A stretch of DNA of 46,006 nt from Leptolinea sp. UBA4782 (GCA_002403095.1 DHHC01000007.1:1-46006), one strand, 5' to 3'; shown: positions 8,222 through 17,308, numbered from the stretch's first letter. The notes: generated by a model not told the origin, from the sequence alone. Numbers and translations are program-made.

Positions 8222-9292
8222 TCAGGGGGTTGTGGCCTGCTGCAGGATGGGATAAATCGCCTCCAGGTTTGGCAGCAGGACCATGGCACCGCCTTCGGCA
8301 ACGTAGTTCCAAACTTCTGCCTGGCCGATGGAATACATCCGGATATGGCCTTCTTTAGCCAGCCTGGGCGCAAGTTGAACATAGGGCAGGATGTCATCCA
8401 GGTTGAGGTCGGTTTCCACATTTTCCCGCAAGATATCATACAGCTCCGGTGCCCGGCTGAGACCGTCTATGGTCAGGAAGCGGTTGAACAATGCCAGTAG
8501 CACTTCCTGCTGGCGGCGATTGCGGTCAAAATCACTGGTTGACTTGCGTGAGCGGACGTACCAGAGCGCGGTCTGCCCATCCATCGGCTGTACACCAGTC
8601 TGGATGATGCAGTAATCACCGTAAGCAATGGGGAGTTTACAGGTGTCCACCAGTTCCTTGCGGACATGGACATCGATTCCATCCAAAGTATTCACGATAT
8701 CCATGAAACTATTGAAATTCGTCATTACATAGTGGTGCGGGCGGATGCCAAAGTTGTATTCGATGGTATCTGCCAGACCGCTGAACCCGCCCATGTACAT
8801 GGCTGTGTTGATCCGGTTCATGCCGTAATAAGGGATGTAAACATACAGATCGCGCGGGAAGGACACCACACTGGCTGTCCCTTCCGATGGGTTGACGATC
8901 ACCAGCAGGATCACATCGGTGCGGAATCCGCCGCCCGGTCGTTCATCCGAGCCAAGCACCAGGAATGTCTCCTGGCCATCAGGCAAATCCAGGTCAAAGT
9001 ACCAAGCGGTCGGGGTAAAGGGTAGGGGAGTTTCGGTTGGAGTTGATGTAGGCGTTAGCGTAAATGTAGCGGTAATGGAAGGAGTAATAGAGGGAAGTGG
9101 CGTATGGGTGGAGGTTGGCGGGATTGGCTGAAAAGGAGTCCGGCTGGCTGTCGGGGCGGGGCTTTTCACCAGGCCGACAGGTGCTGCCTGGATGTTAATG
9201 CTGGATCCAGGAACAGTACAGCCAGCCAGCATCAGGAGCATGGTGATAATCAGGATGACGCGCTTGCAGCCTTGTGACATTCCACTAACCAT
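8222..9292 (-). CDS. LCP (LytR-CpsA-Psr) family envelope protein
   Basis: LCP proteins attach glycopolymers to the cell wall or envelope from lipid-linked precursors. This 356-residue protein begins with a lipoprotein-type signal (LMLAGC lipobox). A Thr/Ser/Pro-rich linker (about 40-95) follows, then the LCP catalytic domain with LGSDERPGGGFRTD, SFPRDLYV, RINTAM and a late R-S-R-K-S-T-S-D block; these Arg/Asp residues bind the pyrophosphate substrate in the family. The start is uncertain between ATG 9292, which overlaps the LysM gene stop, and ATG 9280. Third gene of an envelope operon. Similar Thr/Pro linkers in this protein and the LysM protein suggest both work outside the membrane. Confidence 0.88.
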   Translation of the reverse strand: MVSGMSQGCKRVILIITMLLMLAGCTVPGSSINIQAAPVGLVKSPAPTASRTPFQPIPPTSTHTPLPSITPSITATFTLTPTSTPTETPLPFTPTAWYFDLDLPDGQETFLVLGSDERPGGGFRTDVILLVIVNPSEGTASVVSFPRDLYVYIPYYGMNRINTAMYMGGFSGLADTIEYNFGIRPHHYVMTNFNSFMDIVNTLDGIDVHVRKELVDTCKLPIAYGDYCIIQTGVQPMDGQTALWYVRSRKSTSDFDRNRRQQEVLLALFNRFLTIDGLSRAPELYDILRENVETDLNLDDILPYVQLAPRLAKEGHIRMYSIGQAEVWNYVAEGGAMVLLPNLEAIYPILQQATTP

Positions 9293-9995
9293 CCTGGGTT
9301 GTGATCGGCTGGGGAACCACCGTTGGAATGGCACCCGGTGTTCTGGTTGGTAAGTTCGCAGGATCCAGCGGCAGGAAGATCACGGTTCCAGGGTTTAACC
9401 CTGCATCTTCTGTCATGCAATTAGCCGCCTGTAGCTCCCGTACGGTTACTCCAAGCAAATCTGCCAATCCAACCAGGGAGTCATTCTCCTGGATGGTGTA
9501 TTTAAACCAACCTTGAGGCAGCTTGCAGGCAGCGGGGGTAGGGGTTGCAGTGTTAATCGATGGCAGGTAGAGCTGCATTCCTGCCGAGAGCTTGTTAGTG
9601 GAAAGGCAGTTTCCCTTCAAAATGGCATCCACGGTTGTTTTCCGCTTTTTCGCCAGGGTCTTTAATGTGTCCTTTGCTTTTACCGTGTAAGGTTCCCATC
9701 CTTCAGGAACAGGGCAGGCAGTTGCAGTAGGGGTTTGGGTAATGGTGTATGTCAGGCTGGGTGTAAAGGTGAGGGTGATGGTTGGCGTTGAAGTTTGGGT
9801 GCTGGTGAACTCCGGGGTGTAGGTTCGGGTTGGAGGCAGGGCAGTGGATGTAGGCGATGCCGTTTGGGTAACAACTGACCCTGATGCGGCAGGTATACCT
9901 GTTTCTGCCGCTGCCATAAAACCGCCCGCCAGCAGAACCAGGATAGAAACTCCCGCAGCTGTAAAGCTGCGCAGCAGGTCATCCTTGATCTTCAT
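9285..9995 (-). CDS. Exported protein with two LysM domains
   Basis: A 236-residue protein with an N-terminal hydrophobic segment (about 13-30, signal peptide or anchor) and a low-complexity Thr/Pro/Ser region (about 45-95). Two LysM repeats follow: the first begins at about WEPYTVKAKDTLKTLAKK, the second at about WFKYTIQENDSLVGLAD. A short Pro/Thr tail ends the protein. LysM modules bind N-acetylglucosamine polymers such as peptidoglycan. It starts 17 bases inside the upstream membrane kinase homologue and overlaps the LCP gene, so the three are translationally coupled. The specific role is unknown. Confidence 0.85.
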   Translation of the reverse strand: MKIKDDLLRSFTAAGVSILVLLAGGFMAAAETGIPAASGSVVTQTASPTSTALPPTRTYTPEFTSTQTSTPTITLTFTPSLTYTITQTPTATACPVPEGWEPYTVKAKDTLKTLAKKRKTTVDAILKGNCLSTNKLSAGMQLYLPSINTATPTPAACKLPQGWFKYTIQENDSLVGLADLLGVTVRELQAANCMTEDAGLNPGTVIFLPLDPANLPTRTPGAIPTVVPQPITTQDG

Positions 9996-12219
9996 CAGCG
10001 TCTTTCACAAATCCTTGCCCTGCAAAATCGACGGGTAAACTGATGTGAAAGGTTGTCCCTTCTCCCACCGCACTTTCAACGGATATCTCGCCGCCGAGTG
10101 ACTCCACCAGGGAGCGGGTAACCTGAAGGTCGGCGGGAAAATCACCAAGGCCGCTTACCTGGATATCTTCCCCATTATCAGGCGCCAAAAAGACTTTATC
10201 CAGGTCTTCAGGCAGGATGCCTTCTCCACTATCTGTCACTTCCACCAGCAGGATTTGCTGATCCTCTGCCATGTCGAGCCGGGCATCCAACTGGACCATC
10301 CCTCCGGGTTGGCTGGCCGCAATCGCGTTGTGCATCAACTGGCAAAGGATACGTTTAAAGGGTTCAGAGCTGCCCGCAATGGAAGGGATAGTCTTGTCAA
10401 CATTCAGGTACAGGCTGCAATTCTTGGCCTGAAAATCTGTGCGTGTTTCAGCTACTGCCAGGTCAATCACCTCAACCAGGTCAAAAGCTGATTGGCTGTC
10501 TTCCATCGCGTTCGAAAACAGGTCTTCAATTAGCAACTGGATCCGGTCCGAATCATTTTTAACCTGGCTCAAGAATTTGAGCTGCACAGGGGTAAGTCCC
10601 CCGGCAGCACCTGTGATCAGCAAGTCGGTCTTCCCTTTTAACGAATCCAGCGTGTCCAGGATTTTGCGGGAATTCCGGTTGAAGGCTTCCTTGTTCAACT
10701 GGCTGGCTGGCGCGGTGTCCAGTTTGTTTGTTTCCAGGTCTGCCAGTTTCTGGTGCGCTTCGGTCAGTTGATCCTGCATGTGCCCCATCTCTGTGAGGGC
10801 AAGCTGTAATTCCTGGCCGACCGCCTGATCTTCATCGTCTTCGCTAAAGCCGGCAAGCGCATCCAGCTGAATGGTGTCCATCTCCTGTTCGAACTCGCTC
10901 AGCTGCAACAATACCTGCTGGAACGCTGCTTCCAGGTCTTGATACTCCTTTTGCCCTTTGTCAGTTTGTTCCTCTTTATTGCTGGCTTTCTTTCCTGTGC
11001 TGTTTAGCAGGTCCAGGATGAGTTGACTGATGCCTTGACCGAATGTGATATCTTCATTAGACCAGGCCCGGTTGTTCCGGGTTGTAAGGAAGAGCAAACC
11101 GCCCCAGTTAGAATTCGCATTTGCAAGCGGGATGTATAACATGCTGGCTGCAGTTCTCAGCCCTGCAAGATCTGCCAGGTTGTCCAGTTCCAGGTCCGGC
11201 GCAGGTCCGGTGTTCTTGATGAGCGGTTCTGCCTGGTTTACAGCCGCTGTTATTGCAGGGAAGGCGGATTGGGATTTGCTTACACCTGGCAATTCTTTTT
11301 CATGGGCGGTATCAAACCCGCACAAAAAGACCAGGTGATTGCCTTCACCTGGTAAAGGGAGTAAATAACAAAAATCAGCCAGCAATGTTTTTGCTGCCGC
11401 CCTGGCTATTACCGGGTGGATGTCAGCTGCACAGGTATGGCTGGCTGCTTGCAGCCAATCTTGAAGGGTGGAAAGCTCGGCAGAATAGCGCCGGCGGTCG
11501 CCGTACAGCAAGGCTTGTGCTTTGGTGATTTCGTTTAGAGGGGGCGGGAAAAGACGTTGGGCTGTGAACAGCAAGAGCGGGAAGGCTGCCAGCAGCCCGA
11601 ACCGGATAAAGCCGGGATAATCCCCAACCTTGCCCGCCGGCGTAAATTGCAGCAAGCTGCTCGCCAGCACCAGCAGGAACATAACGAAACCAAAATACCA
11701 CTGGAAATGCCGTTTCCTAATAATAAAACCAGCCGCACCAGCACACAGGAGGGCAGTCAACCCGTTCCAAACCGCAGCCAGCCAGGTGGAATTAAATGTC
11801 CCATTTTTCATTAGCGGAGGCCACAATACCAGGGTCACCCCGAGTAGAACCACCAGCAGCGTTGAAAGGACCACAGCAGCCACGGTTATCCGCTTTTCAG
11901 GCTGAACCTGAAGCCACAGCCAGCTGATCCAAACCAGGCTGCCTGCAGTGATACAGCGGTCCAGGGGAGGTAAAATAAGGCGGGCATCCAGCCGGGCTGC
12001 CCAGGCAATAACTGCACCCAGCAGCATGGCCATCTGGATCCCAAACAGGATCTGCAGACCCAGCCGCATTTGCCTTGTGTACAGGTAGCGGCTGTTACGG
12101 CCTATCATGGCGGTTGTGACAATGACTGCCAGGATAAAGAAAAGTAAAATCAGGTGGTATGCCAGGTTGCCGGGGTATTCCTGCAGGAAAAAGCCGAGAA
12201 AGGGTAGAGGTCCGTTCAT
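9979..12219 (-). CDS. Membrane histidine-kinase homologue lacking the phospho-acceptor His
   Basis: A 746-residue protein with about seven membrane segments (between residues 20 and 222), a GAF-like domain (about 255-405), an acidic coiled coil (about 415-505), a DHp-like helix pair and an HATPase domain. In the DHp region, S-R-K-I-L-D-T-L (517-524) aligns with the usual S-H-E-L-R-T-P-L, so Arg518 replaces the phosphorylated His. The ATP site keeps Asn631, DSGEGI (663-668) and GLG (690-692). It may be a pseudokinase, a phosphatase-only protein or an allosteric partner. ATG 12219 has GGAG upstream and a TATAAT at 12241-12236. First gene of the operon with the LysM and LCP proteins. Confidence 0.8.
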   Translation of the reverse strand: MNGPLPFLGFFLQEYPGNLAYHLILLFFILAVIVTTAMIGRNSRYLYTRQMRLGLQILFGIQMAMLLGAVIAWAARLDARLILPPLDRCITAGSLVWISWLWLQVQPEKRITVAAVVLSTLLVVLLGVTLVLWPPLMKNGTFNSTWLAAVWNGLTALLCAGAAGFIIRKRHFQWYFGFVMFLLVLASSLLQFTPAGKVGDYPGFIRFGLLAAFPLLLFTAQRLFPPPLNEITKAQALLYGDRRRYSAELSTLQDWLQAASHTCAADIHPVIARAAAKTLLADFCYLLPLPGEGNHLVFLCGFDTAHEKELPGVSKSQSAFPAITAAVNQAEPLIKNTGPAPDLELDNLADLAGLRTAASMLYIPLANANSNWGGLLFLTTRNNRAWSNEDITFGQGISQLILDLLNSTGKKASNKEEQTDKGQKEYQDLEAAFQQVLLQLSEFEQEMDTIQLDALAGFSEDDEDQAVGQELQLALTEMGHMQDQLTEAHQKLADLETNKLDTAPASQLNKEAFNRNSRKILDTLDSLKGKTDLLITGAAGGLTPVQLKFLSQVKNDSDRIQLLIEDLFSNAMEDSQSAFDLVEVIDLAVAETRTDFQAKNCSLYLNVDKTIPSIAGSSEPFKRILCQLMHNAIAASQPGGMVQLDARLDMAEDQQILLVEVTDSGEGILPEDLDKVFLAPDNGEDIQVSGLGDFPADLQVTRSLVESLGGEISVESAVGEGTTFHISLPVDFAGQGFVKDADEDQG

Positions 12220-12235
12220 ATTCGCTCCATTCTGT

Positions 12236-12244
12236 ATTATAGCA
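12236..12244 (-). promoter_or_regulatory. extended -10 of the envelope operon
   Basis: On the minus strand, TGC-TATAAT (12244-12236) lies 16 bases before ATG 12219, leaving a short leader with a GGAG Shine-Dalgarno. No good -35 is visible. Confidence 0.6.
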
Positions 12245-12292
12245 TCGCACAAAAACGCTATCATTTTTAGGCAAATTGATGTTGTCTGACAA

Positions 12293-12321
12293 TTGACAGC
12301 CGGATTAATTCTTGTTAAACT
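12293..12321 (+). promoter_or_regulatory. promoter of the purine island, leaderless arrangement
   Basis: TTGACA (12293-12298), a 17-base spacer, then TAAACT (12316-12321) with TG one base upstream (extended -10). Six bases separate it from ATG 12328, so the first gene is probably leaderless. Confidence 0.75.
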
Positions 12322-12327
12322 ACATGT

Positions 12328-13758
12328 ATGTCAACCCTTCTCATTCGCCATGCTTCCATCCTTGTAACTATGGATGACCACCGCAGGGAAATACCCGATG
12401 GTGGTCTTTTTGTCCGTGACGGAATCATTGAGCGGGTTGGTCCCAGTGAAAGCCTGCCAGACTCGGCAGATGAGGTGATGGACATGACCGGGCATATCGT
12501 CCTGCCGGGTTTGATTAATACCCACCACCATTTCTTTCAGACACTTACCCGGGCAGTACCAACCGCACAGAACGTTAACCTGTTCAACTGGCTGATGGCG
12601 CATTATCCTTTTTGGTGCAAAATCAACCCGGAAGATATCTTCACCTCCACCCAAACTGCCCTGGCGGAACTGGCTCTTTCAGGCTGCACCACTGCTTCTG
12701 ACCATTTATACCTGTACCCCAATGGCATCAAGCTGGATGATGAGATCGCAGGGGCTCAAGCGATCGGGCTGCGGCTCCAGGCCTCACGAGGTTCAATGGA
12801 TCTTGGCCAGAGCCAGGGAGGAATACCCCCAGACAGCATGGTTGAAAAACTGGATGACATCCTGCGGGATACCCAACGGCTGGTGGAGCAATACCACCAG
12901 GCCGGCACCGGGGCGATGCTCCAGGTCGTGGTAGCGCCTTGCTCTCCGATCAATGTAACCCAGGACCTGATGCGCGAATCAGCCAAGCTGGCCAGGCATT
13001 ACGGGCTTCACCTGCATACCCACCTGGCAGAAACCGAAGATGAAGAAGCTTTTTGCCGTGAGCAGTTTGGTTACCGCCCGATGGAATACATGGAAAAGGT
13101 AGATTGGGTGGGGCAGGATGTCTGGTTTGCCCATTCCATTTACATTAATAAAGATGAAATTGATACCTTTGCCAGGCATAAATGCGGCGTGGCACACTGT
13201 CCATCATCCAATATGCGCCTGGCTTCTGGTATAGCCCCTATCCAGGAGTTCCTGGCAGCCAAGATCAATGTTGGGCTCGGTGTGGATGGATCGGCCAGCA
13301 ATGACGGCTCGCACATGCTTGCCGAATCAAGGCAAGCCATGCTGGTTGCCCGTGTAAGGGCAGGATTGATGGGTGCATCGCTTTCCACATCTGCAGTCCC
13401 GATTTTCACTGCCCGCCAGGCACTGGAACTGGCAACCCGCGGTGGGGCTGCGGTACTCGGAAGAAAAGATATCGGCTCCCTGGAGCCGGGAAAATGTGCG
13501 GATTTCATTGGCATTGATCTCAACAAAATTGAATTTGCCGGCGGGCTGCATGACCCGGTTGCTGCTGTGGTGTTTTGTTCTCCGCAGCATGTGGATTGGA
13601 ATGTGGTTCATGGCAAACCGGTAGTTAAAGATGGTGAACTGGTAGGGATTGACCTGCCTCGCCTGGTGGAAAAGCACAATAAAGCCGCGGCGCGGTTAAC
13701 CGGAATAGAAATCCCTGTGTTTAAAGGCGTCGACCAACTGGAGACCGAATGCAATTAG
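12328..13758 (+). CDS. Amidohydrolase, 8-oxoguanine deaminase / SsnA type
   Basis: A 476-residue metal-dependent hydrolase of the ATZ/TRZ group. The metal-site motif NTHHHFFQTLTRAVPTAQ (His66/His68) is typical of 8-oxoguanine deaminases, which convert 8-oxoguanine to urate. HTHLAET, AHCPSSNMRLASG and GVDGSASNDG supply the remaining ligands and catalytic residues. Related enzymes (SsnA, hydroxyatrazine and guanine deaminases) act on similar rings, so the exact substrate is uncertain. There is no Shine-Dalgarno; the promoter places the transcript start at the ATG. Its end overlaps adenine deaminase by 10 bases. As first gene of the island it suggests that oxidised or aminated purines are fed into catabolism. 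Confidence 0.88.
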   Translation: MSTLLIRHASILVTMDDHRREIPDGGLFVRDGIIERVGPSESLPDSADEVMDMTGHIVLPGLINTHHHFFQTLTRAVPTAQNVNLFNWLMAHYPFWCKINPEDIFTSTQTALAELALSGCTTASDHLYLYPNGIKLDDEIAGAQAIGLRLQASRGSMDLGQSQGGIPPDSMVEKLDDILRDTQRLVEQYHQAGTGAMLQVVVAPCSPINVTQDLMRESAKLARHYGLHLHTHLAETEDEEAFCREQFGYRPMEYMEKVDWVGQDVWFAHSIYINKDEIDTFARHKCGVAHCPSSNMRLASGIAPIQEFLAAKINVGLGVDGSASNDGSHMLAESRQAMLVARVRAGLMGASLSTSAVPIFTARQALELATRGGAAVLGRKDIGSLEPGKCADFIGIDLNKIEFAGGLHDPVAAVVFCSPQHVDWNVVHGKPVVKDGELVGIDLPRLVEKHNKAAARLTGIEIPVFKGVDQLETECN

Positions 13759-15530
13759 CTTATTACAGTTCCAAAGCCCTTGTAGATTGTGCCATGGGGC
13801 GCACTCCTGCCGACCTGGTGATAAAAGACGGTCGCTGGGTGTGTGTCCAAACGGGTGAAATTGTTGAACATACCGATGTGGCTATCCTGGATGGAAGGTT
13901 TGCTTATATCGGCGAGGACGCAAGCCATACTATCGGTGAAGGAACAAGCGTGATTGATGCCCAGGGCAGGTACCTTGTGCCGGGATTGCTGGATGGTCAC
14001 ATGCATGTAGAATCTGGTATGCTGACGGTGAGTGAATTTGTCCGGGCTGTCCTGCCGCATGGTACCACCGGCATGTTTATTGATCCGCACGAGATTGCGA
14101 ATGTCTTTGGGCTGCGCGGCGTCAGGCTTATGGTGGAGGAAGCCCGCCAGCAGCCGATCCATGTTTATGTGCAAATGCCATCCTGCGTGCCTTCTGCTCC
14201 CGGGTTTGAAACCCCCGGCGCAACCATTGGTCCGGCTGAGGTTGCTGAAGCCATGACCTGGCCGGGTATTATCGGGCTTGGCGAAATGATGAATTTCCCG
14301 GGTGTGTACAACGGTGATGACAAGGTGCATTCCGAGATGGCAGTAACCCGCCAATCGGGAAAAGTGATTGGGGGTCATTTTGCATCCCCGGAATTGGGGC
14401 TGCATTTCCACGGGTATGCTGCAGGCGGACCGCAGGATGACCATGAAGGCACCCGCAAAGAGGATGCGTTGGCGCGTGCCCGGCAGGGGATGCGCGTGAT
14501 GATGCGCTACGGTTCCGGCTGGAAAGATGTGAAGGAACAGGTTAAAGCGATCCTGGAGGATGGACTTGAGACCCGCCTTTTCTCATTATGCACTGACGAT
14601 TCTCATTCCGAAACCCTCATTAATGAAGGGCATATGGATAGGGCGATCCGGCACGCGGTCTCCGAAGGGTTGACCCCTATGGCGGCAATCCAGATGGCTA
14701 CCATCAATACCGCAGAGCATTTCGGCCTGATCCGTGAAATGGGCATGATCGCCCCGGGCAGGCATGCCGATCTGGTGCTGGTTGCCGACCTGAATGATTT
14801 CAGGGCAGACCTGGTGATTGCACGCGGTGAAGTGGCAGTTGAAGATGGAAAACTGCTTACCGACCATCCCCAGGTGCGCTACCCGGATTGGGCTTTGCAT
14901 TCCGTTCATTTTCCCCACATGCTTACCCCAGATGATTTTGCCATACCGGCTTTGCGCGACTTTCCCCATACAGCCCATGTAATCGGAATCATCGAACACC
15001 AGGCACCAACCCGCCACCTGTTGATGACTGTCATCCCACAAAACGGCGAAATTCAAGCTGATATGAAACGGGATGTAATGAAGCTGGCATTGATCGAGCG
15101 CCACCACAACACGGGAAAGGTGCAAATGGGGCTGGTGCAGGGTTTTGGATTCAAATGCCCTTGTGCAGTGGCCTCAACAGTTGCGCATGATGCCCATAAC
15201 ATGATTGTGGTGGGGACCGATGGCGAAAATATGGCAATTGCTGCAAACCACCTGGCTGCCATGGGCGGCGGGCAGATTGTAGTGAAAGACGGGAAAGTGA
15301 TTGGCAAGGTTGTCCTTCCAATCGCCGGTTTAATGTCTGATCAACCGGCAGCCAGGGTAGCCGAAGAAGCTGCCACGGTGTTGGAGGGGCTGAAAGAATG
15401 CGGCTGCAGCCTGCAGAATGCCAATATGCAGCTGAGCCTGTTAGGGTTGGTTGTTATCCCCGAATTACGGATTTCCGATCTGGGGTTGGTGGATACAGTC
15501 AAATTTGACTTTGTCCAGTTGCTGGAATGA
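13749..15530 (+). CDS. ade: Adenine deaminase
   Basis: AdeC-type enzyme converting adenine to hypoxanthine and ammonia. The 593-residue protein shows the family motif GHMHVESGMLT, followed by PHGTTGMFIDPHEIANVFG, then FSLCTDDSH and a late HNMIVVGTDGENMA block. The length matches the family (about 580-600). It starts 10 bases inside the upstream amidohydrolase and is therefore translated with it. Together these two genes would deaminate adenine and oxidised guanine bases at the entry of the pathway. Confidence 0.95.
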   Translation: MQLAYYSSKALVDCAMGRTPADLVIKDGRWVCVQTGEIVEHTDVAILDGRFAYIGEDASHTIGEGTSVIDAQGRYLVPGLLDGHMHVESGMLTVSEFVRAVLPHGTTGMFIDPHEIANVFGLRGVRLMVEEARQQPIHVYVQMPSCVPSAPGFETPGATIGPAEVAEAMTWPGIIGLGEMMNFPGVYNGDDKVHSEMAVTRQSGKVIGGHFASPELGLHFHGYAAGGPQDDHEGTRKEDALARARQGMRVMMRYGSGWKDVKEQVKAILEDGLETRLFSLCTDDSHSETLINEGHMDRAIRHAVSEGLTPMAAIQMATINTAEHFGLIREMGMIAPGRHADLVLVADLNDFRADLVIARGEVAVEDGKLLTDHPQVRYPDWALHSVHFPHMLTPDDFAIPALRDFPHTAHVIGIIEHQAPTRHLLMTVIPQNGEIQADMKRDVMKLALIERHHNTGKVQMGLVQGFGFKCPCAVASTVAHDAHNMIVVGTDGENMAIAANHLAAMGGGQIVVKDGKVIGKVVLPIAGLMSDQPAARVAEEAATVLEGLKECGCSLQNANMQLSLLGLVVIPELRISDLGLVDTVKFDFVQLLE

Positions 15531-15561
15531 ATTTGATTTACCTTAGCTGAAAAAAGGAGGA

Positions 15562-15573
15562 CTGGATATCCAG
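15562..15573. promoter_or_regulatory. 12-base perfect palindrome before the GntR gene
   Basis: CTGGATATCCAG lies between an AAAAAAGGAGG tract (15550-15560) and the ATG at 15586. It could be an operator for the GntR protein made just downstream, or fold to bring the distant Shine-Dalgarno closer to the start. Function is inferred only from position. Confidence 0.4.
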
Positions 15574-15585
15574 AAAAATTAACTG

Positions 15586-16323
15586 ATGGCTGTGAATGAA
15601 ACGCTTCACCCTTTTCAAAGACTGCAACAGGAGCTGGCAATATTAATTTCCGAGACTCCGGCTGGCGAGCGGTTGCTTTCGGAACCTGAACTGGCGAACC
15701 AGCTTGGGGTTTCGCGTGCCACTTTGCGCGAAGCCATGCGCACTTTTGAAGGGCAGGGATTGATCCGGCGCCGGCAAGGTGTGGGTACTTTTGTAGTAGG
15801 GCATTCCCAGGTGCTCGATTCAGGGCTGGAAGTCCTGGAAAGCATCGAAACCATGGCAGGACGGATCGGGCTGGATGTTTCCATGGGCGCATTGCGGATA
15901 CAGCAATTCGCAGCTGAAAAGGCCCATGCGGAACTGTTCCAGCTGCCGGTTGGTGCTGAAATGGTGACGGTCAGCAGGGTCATCCTGGCGGAATTCCGCC
16001 CGGTGGCGTTTCTGGTAGATGAGCTGCCAGCTGAAGTTCTGACCAATAAGGAATTGCAAAACGGGTTCACTGGTTCGGTCCTGGACCTGCTGCTCTCTCG
16101 AGACGACCTGCAATTGACTGCTTCGGTTGCAGCCATCCAGGCAGTTGCAGCCTCATCTGAAATTGCGCGGGCCATGCAAATCCAAAGGGGTGATGTACTA
16201 CTCATGATGTCCAGCAAGCTTTATGATGCTGGCGAGCGGGTGATCGATATCTCAACAAGTTATTTCCTGCCCGGTTACTTCCGTTTTCACGTTGTGCGCC
16301 GGGTTGAGGGAACAAAATCTTAA
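15586..16323 (+). CDS. GntR-family (HutC/UTRA-type) transcriptional regulator
   Basis: A 245-residue regulator. The N-terminal winged helix (about 8-75) contains LLSEPELANQLGVSRATLREA and a wing ending in RRRQGVGTFV. The C-terminal part is a UTRA-like effector domain (about 100-240) with the VSRVILAE strand and a late VIDISTSYFLPGYFRF segment. UTRA domains bind small ligands, so it probably senses an intermediate of the purine island and controls it. The only strong Shine-Dalgarno lies 26 bases upstream, beyond a palindrome, while a stop codon (15580) prevents an upstream extension; translation may thus be weak or regulated. It sits between the deaminases and the carbamoyltransferases. Confidence 0.9.
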   Translation: MAVNETLHPFQRLQQELAILISETPAGERLLSEPELANQLGVSRATLREAMRTFEGQGLIRRRQGVGTFVVGHSQVLDSGLEVLESIETMAGRIGLDVSMGALRIQQFAAEKAHAELFQLPVGAEMVTVSRVILAEFRPVAFLVDELPAEVLTNKELQNGFTGSVLDLLLSRDDLQLTASVAAIQAVAASSEIARAMQIQRGDVLLMMSSKLYDAGERVIDISTSYFLPGYFRFHVVRRVEGTKS

Positions 16324-16348
16324 TTTACCTAATACAGGAGGTACTAAA

Positions 16349-17299
16349 ATGCGTAGTTTTGCAGGTCGTGATATTCTCTCACTAAAAGATTTCGAGAGAA
16401 ATGAATTTTTCCATGTGCTGGATGTTGCCCGGCAGCTTGAACCGATTGCGCGCTCACGCCGCAATTCGGATCTGCTCAAAGAAAAAACCATGGTAACCGC
16501 TTTTTACCAGCCCAGCACCCGCACCCGCCTTGCCCATGAAGCAGCCATGCACCGGCTTGGCGGCCATGTTACCGGTTTCTCGGATGCCAAAATGACCCGG
16601 GCCGGCGACTGGTACCAGGAAAGCATCAAAGACACTGTCAAGATGCTTGAGTTCTATGGTGACGTGATCGTGATGCGCCACTTCCAGCAAGGCGCTCCCC
16701 ATGAAGCCGCCAAGTGGGCTTCTATACCGATCATCAACGGCGGCGACGGCTGGGGTGAACACCCAACCCAGATCCTGACAGACCTCTTCACCGTCTGGAC
16801 CGAGAAAGGCCGCATCGATGGTTTGAACTGGCTGGCAGTAGGTGATATGCGTATGCGCACCATGCACTCCCTGGCTTACGCCCTGACCCAGTTTGACTGC
16901 CCGATCACCTTTGTTGCCCCGCCCGAAATGTCCCTGCTTCCCGAATTCAAAGAAGAATTGAAACAATACAACCTCAACTTTACCGAAGCAGAGCATGTTG
17001 AGCAGGCGATTGCCAAAGCCGATGTCATCCTGGTTGAACCCGTGGTGCAGCCCGATTACACCAAATCACGCCAGGAAGCCGGAGAGCACGGCTTAACACC
17101 AGCCAACTACAAGATCACCCGGGAATTGCTGGCCAATAAAGCCAAATCCGATGCCATCCTGCTGCACTCCCTGCCCCGCATGGATGAAATTCCGCCCGAT
17201 GTGGATATCACCCGCTGGTCACGATACTGGCAGGAAGCCTACAATGGTGTTGTAATGCGCATGGCGCTCCTGGCGCTTGTCCTGGGCGCGATGGAATAA
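16349..17299 (+). CDS. ATCase-like carbamoyltransferase with altered substrate site
   Basis: A 316-residue carbamoyltransferase with the fold and carbamoyl-phosphate residues of PyrB: STRTR (56-60), Arg110 in VMRH, HPTQ (138-141), Arg170 in MRTMHSL and HSLPR (273-277). Two ATCase features differ. The loop that carries Ser80 and Lys84 in E. coli reads RAGDWYQE here, and the TRVQ motif whose Arg229 binds aspartate reads EPVVQ (230-234). It may therefore use another amine or ureido compound, and could run in the phosphorolytic direction. ATG 16349 follows GGAGGT. No other pyrimidine-biosynthesis gene is near; a second carbamoyltransferase and carbamate kinase follow. A biosynthetic PyrB remains possible. 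Confidence 0.85.
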   Translation: MRSFAGRDILSLKDFERNEFFHVLDVARQLEPIARSRRNSDLLKEKTMVTAFYQPSTRTRLAHEAAMHRLGGHVTGFSDAKMTRAGDWYQESIKDTVKMLEFYGDVIVMRHFQQGAPHEAAKWASIPIINGGDGWGEHPTQILTDLFTVWTEKGRIDGLNWLAVGDMRMRTMHSLAYALTQFDCPITFVAPPEMSLLPEFKEELKQYNLNFTEAEHVEQAIAKADVILVEPVVQPDYTKSRQEAGEHGLTPANYKITRELLANKAKSDAILLHSLPRMDEIPPDVDITRWSRYWQEAYNGVVMRMALLALVLGAME

Positions 17300-17308
17300 T
17301 AATAATCC

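Noticed and set aside
9040..9900. Tandem DNA repeat in the LysM and LCP genes
   Set aside because: These are codon-level Thr/Pro/Ser-rich linkers of exported proteins, not a unit repeat such as a CRISPR array.
16349..17299. Plain biosynthetic pyrB
   Set aside because: Not excluded, but the missing Arg229-type residue, altered 80s loop and catabolic neighbours argue against it.
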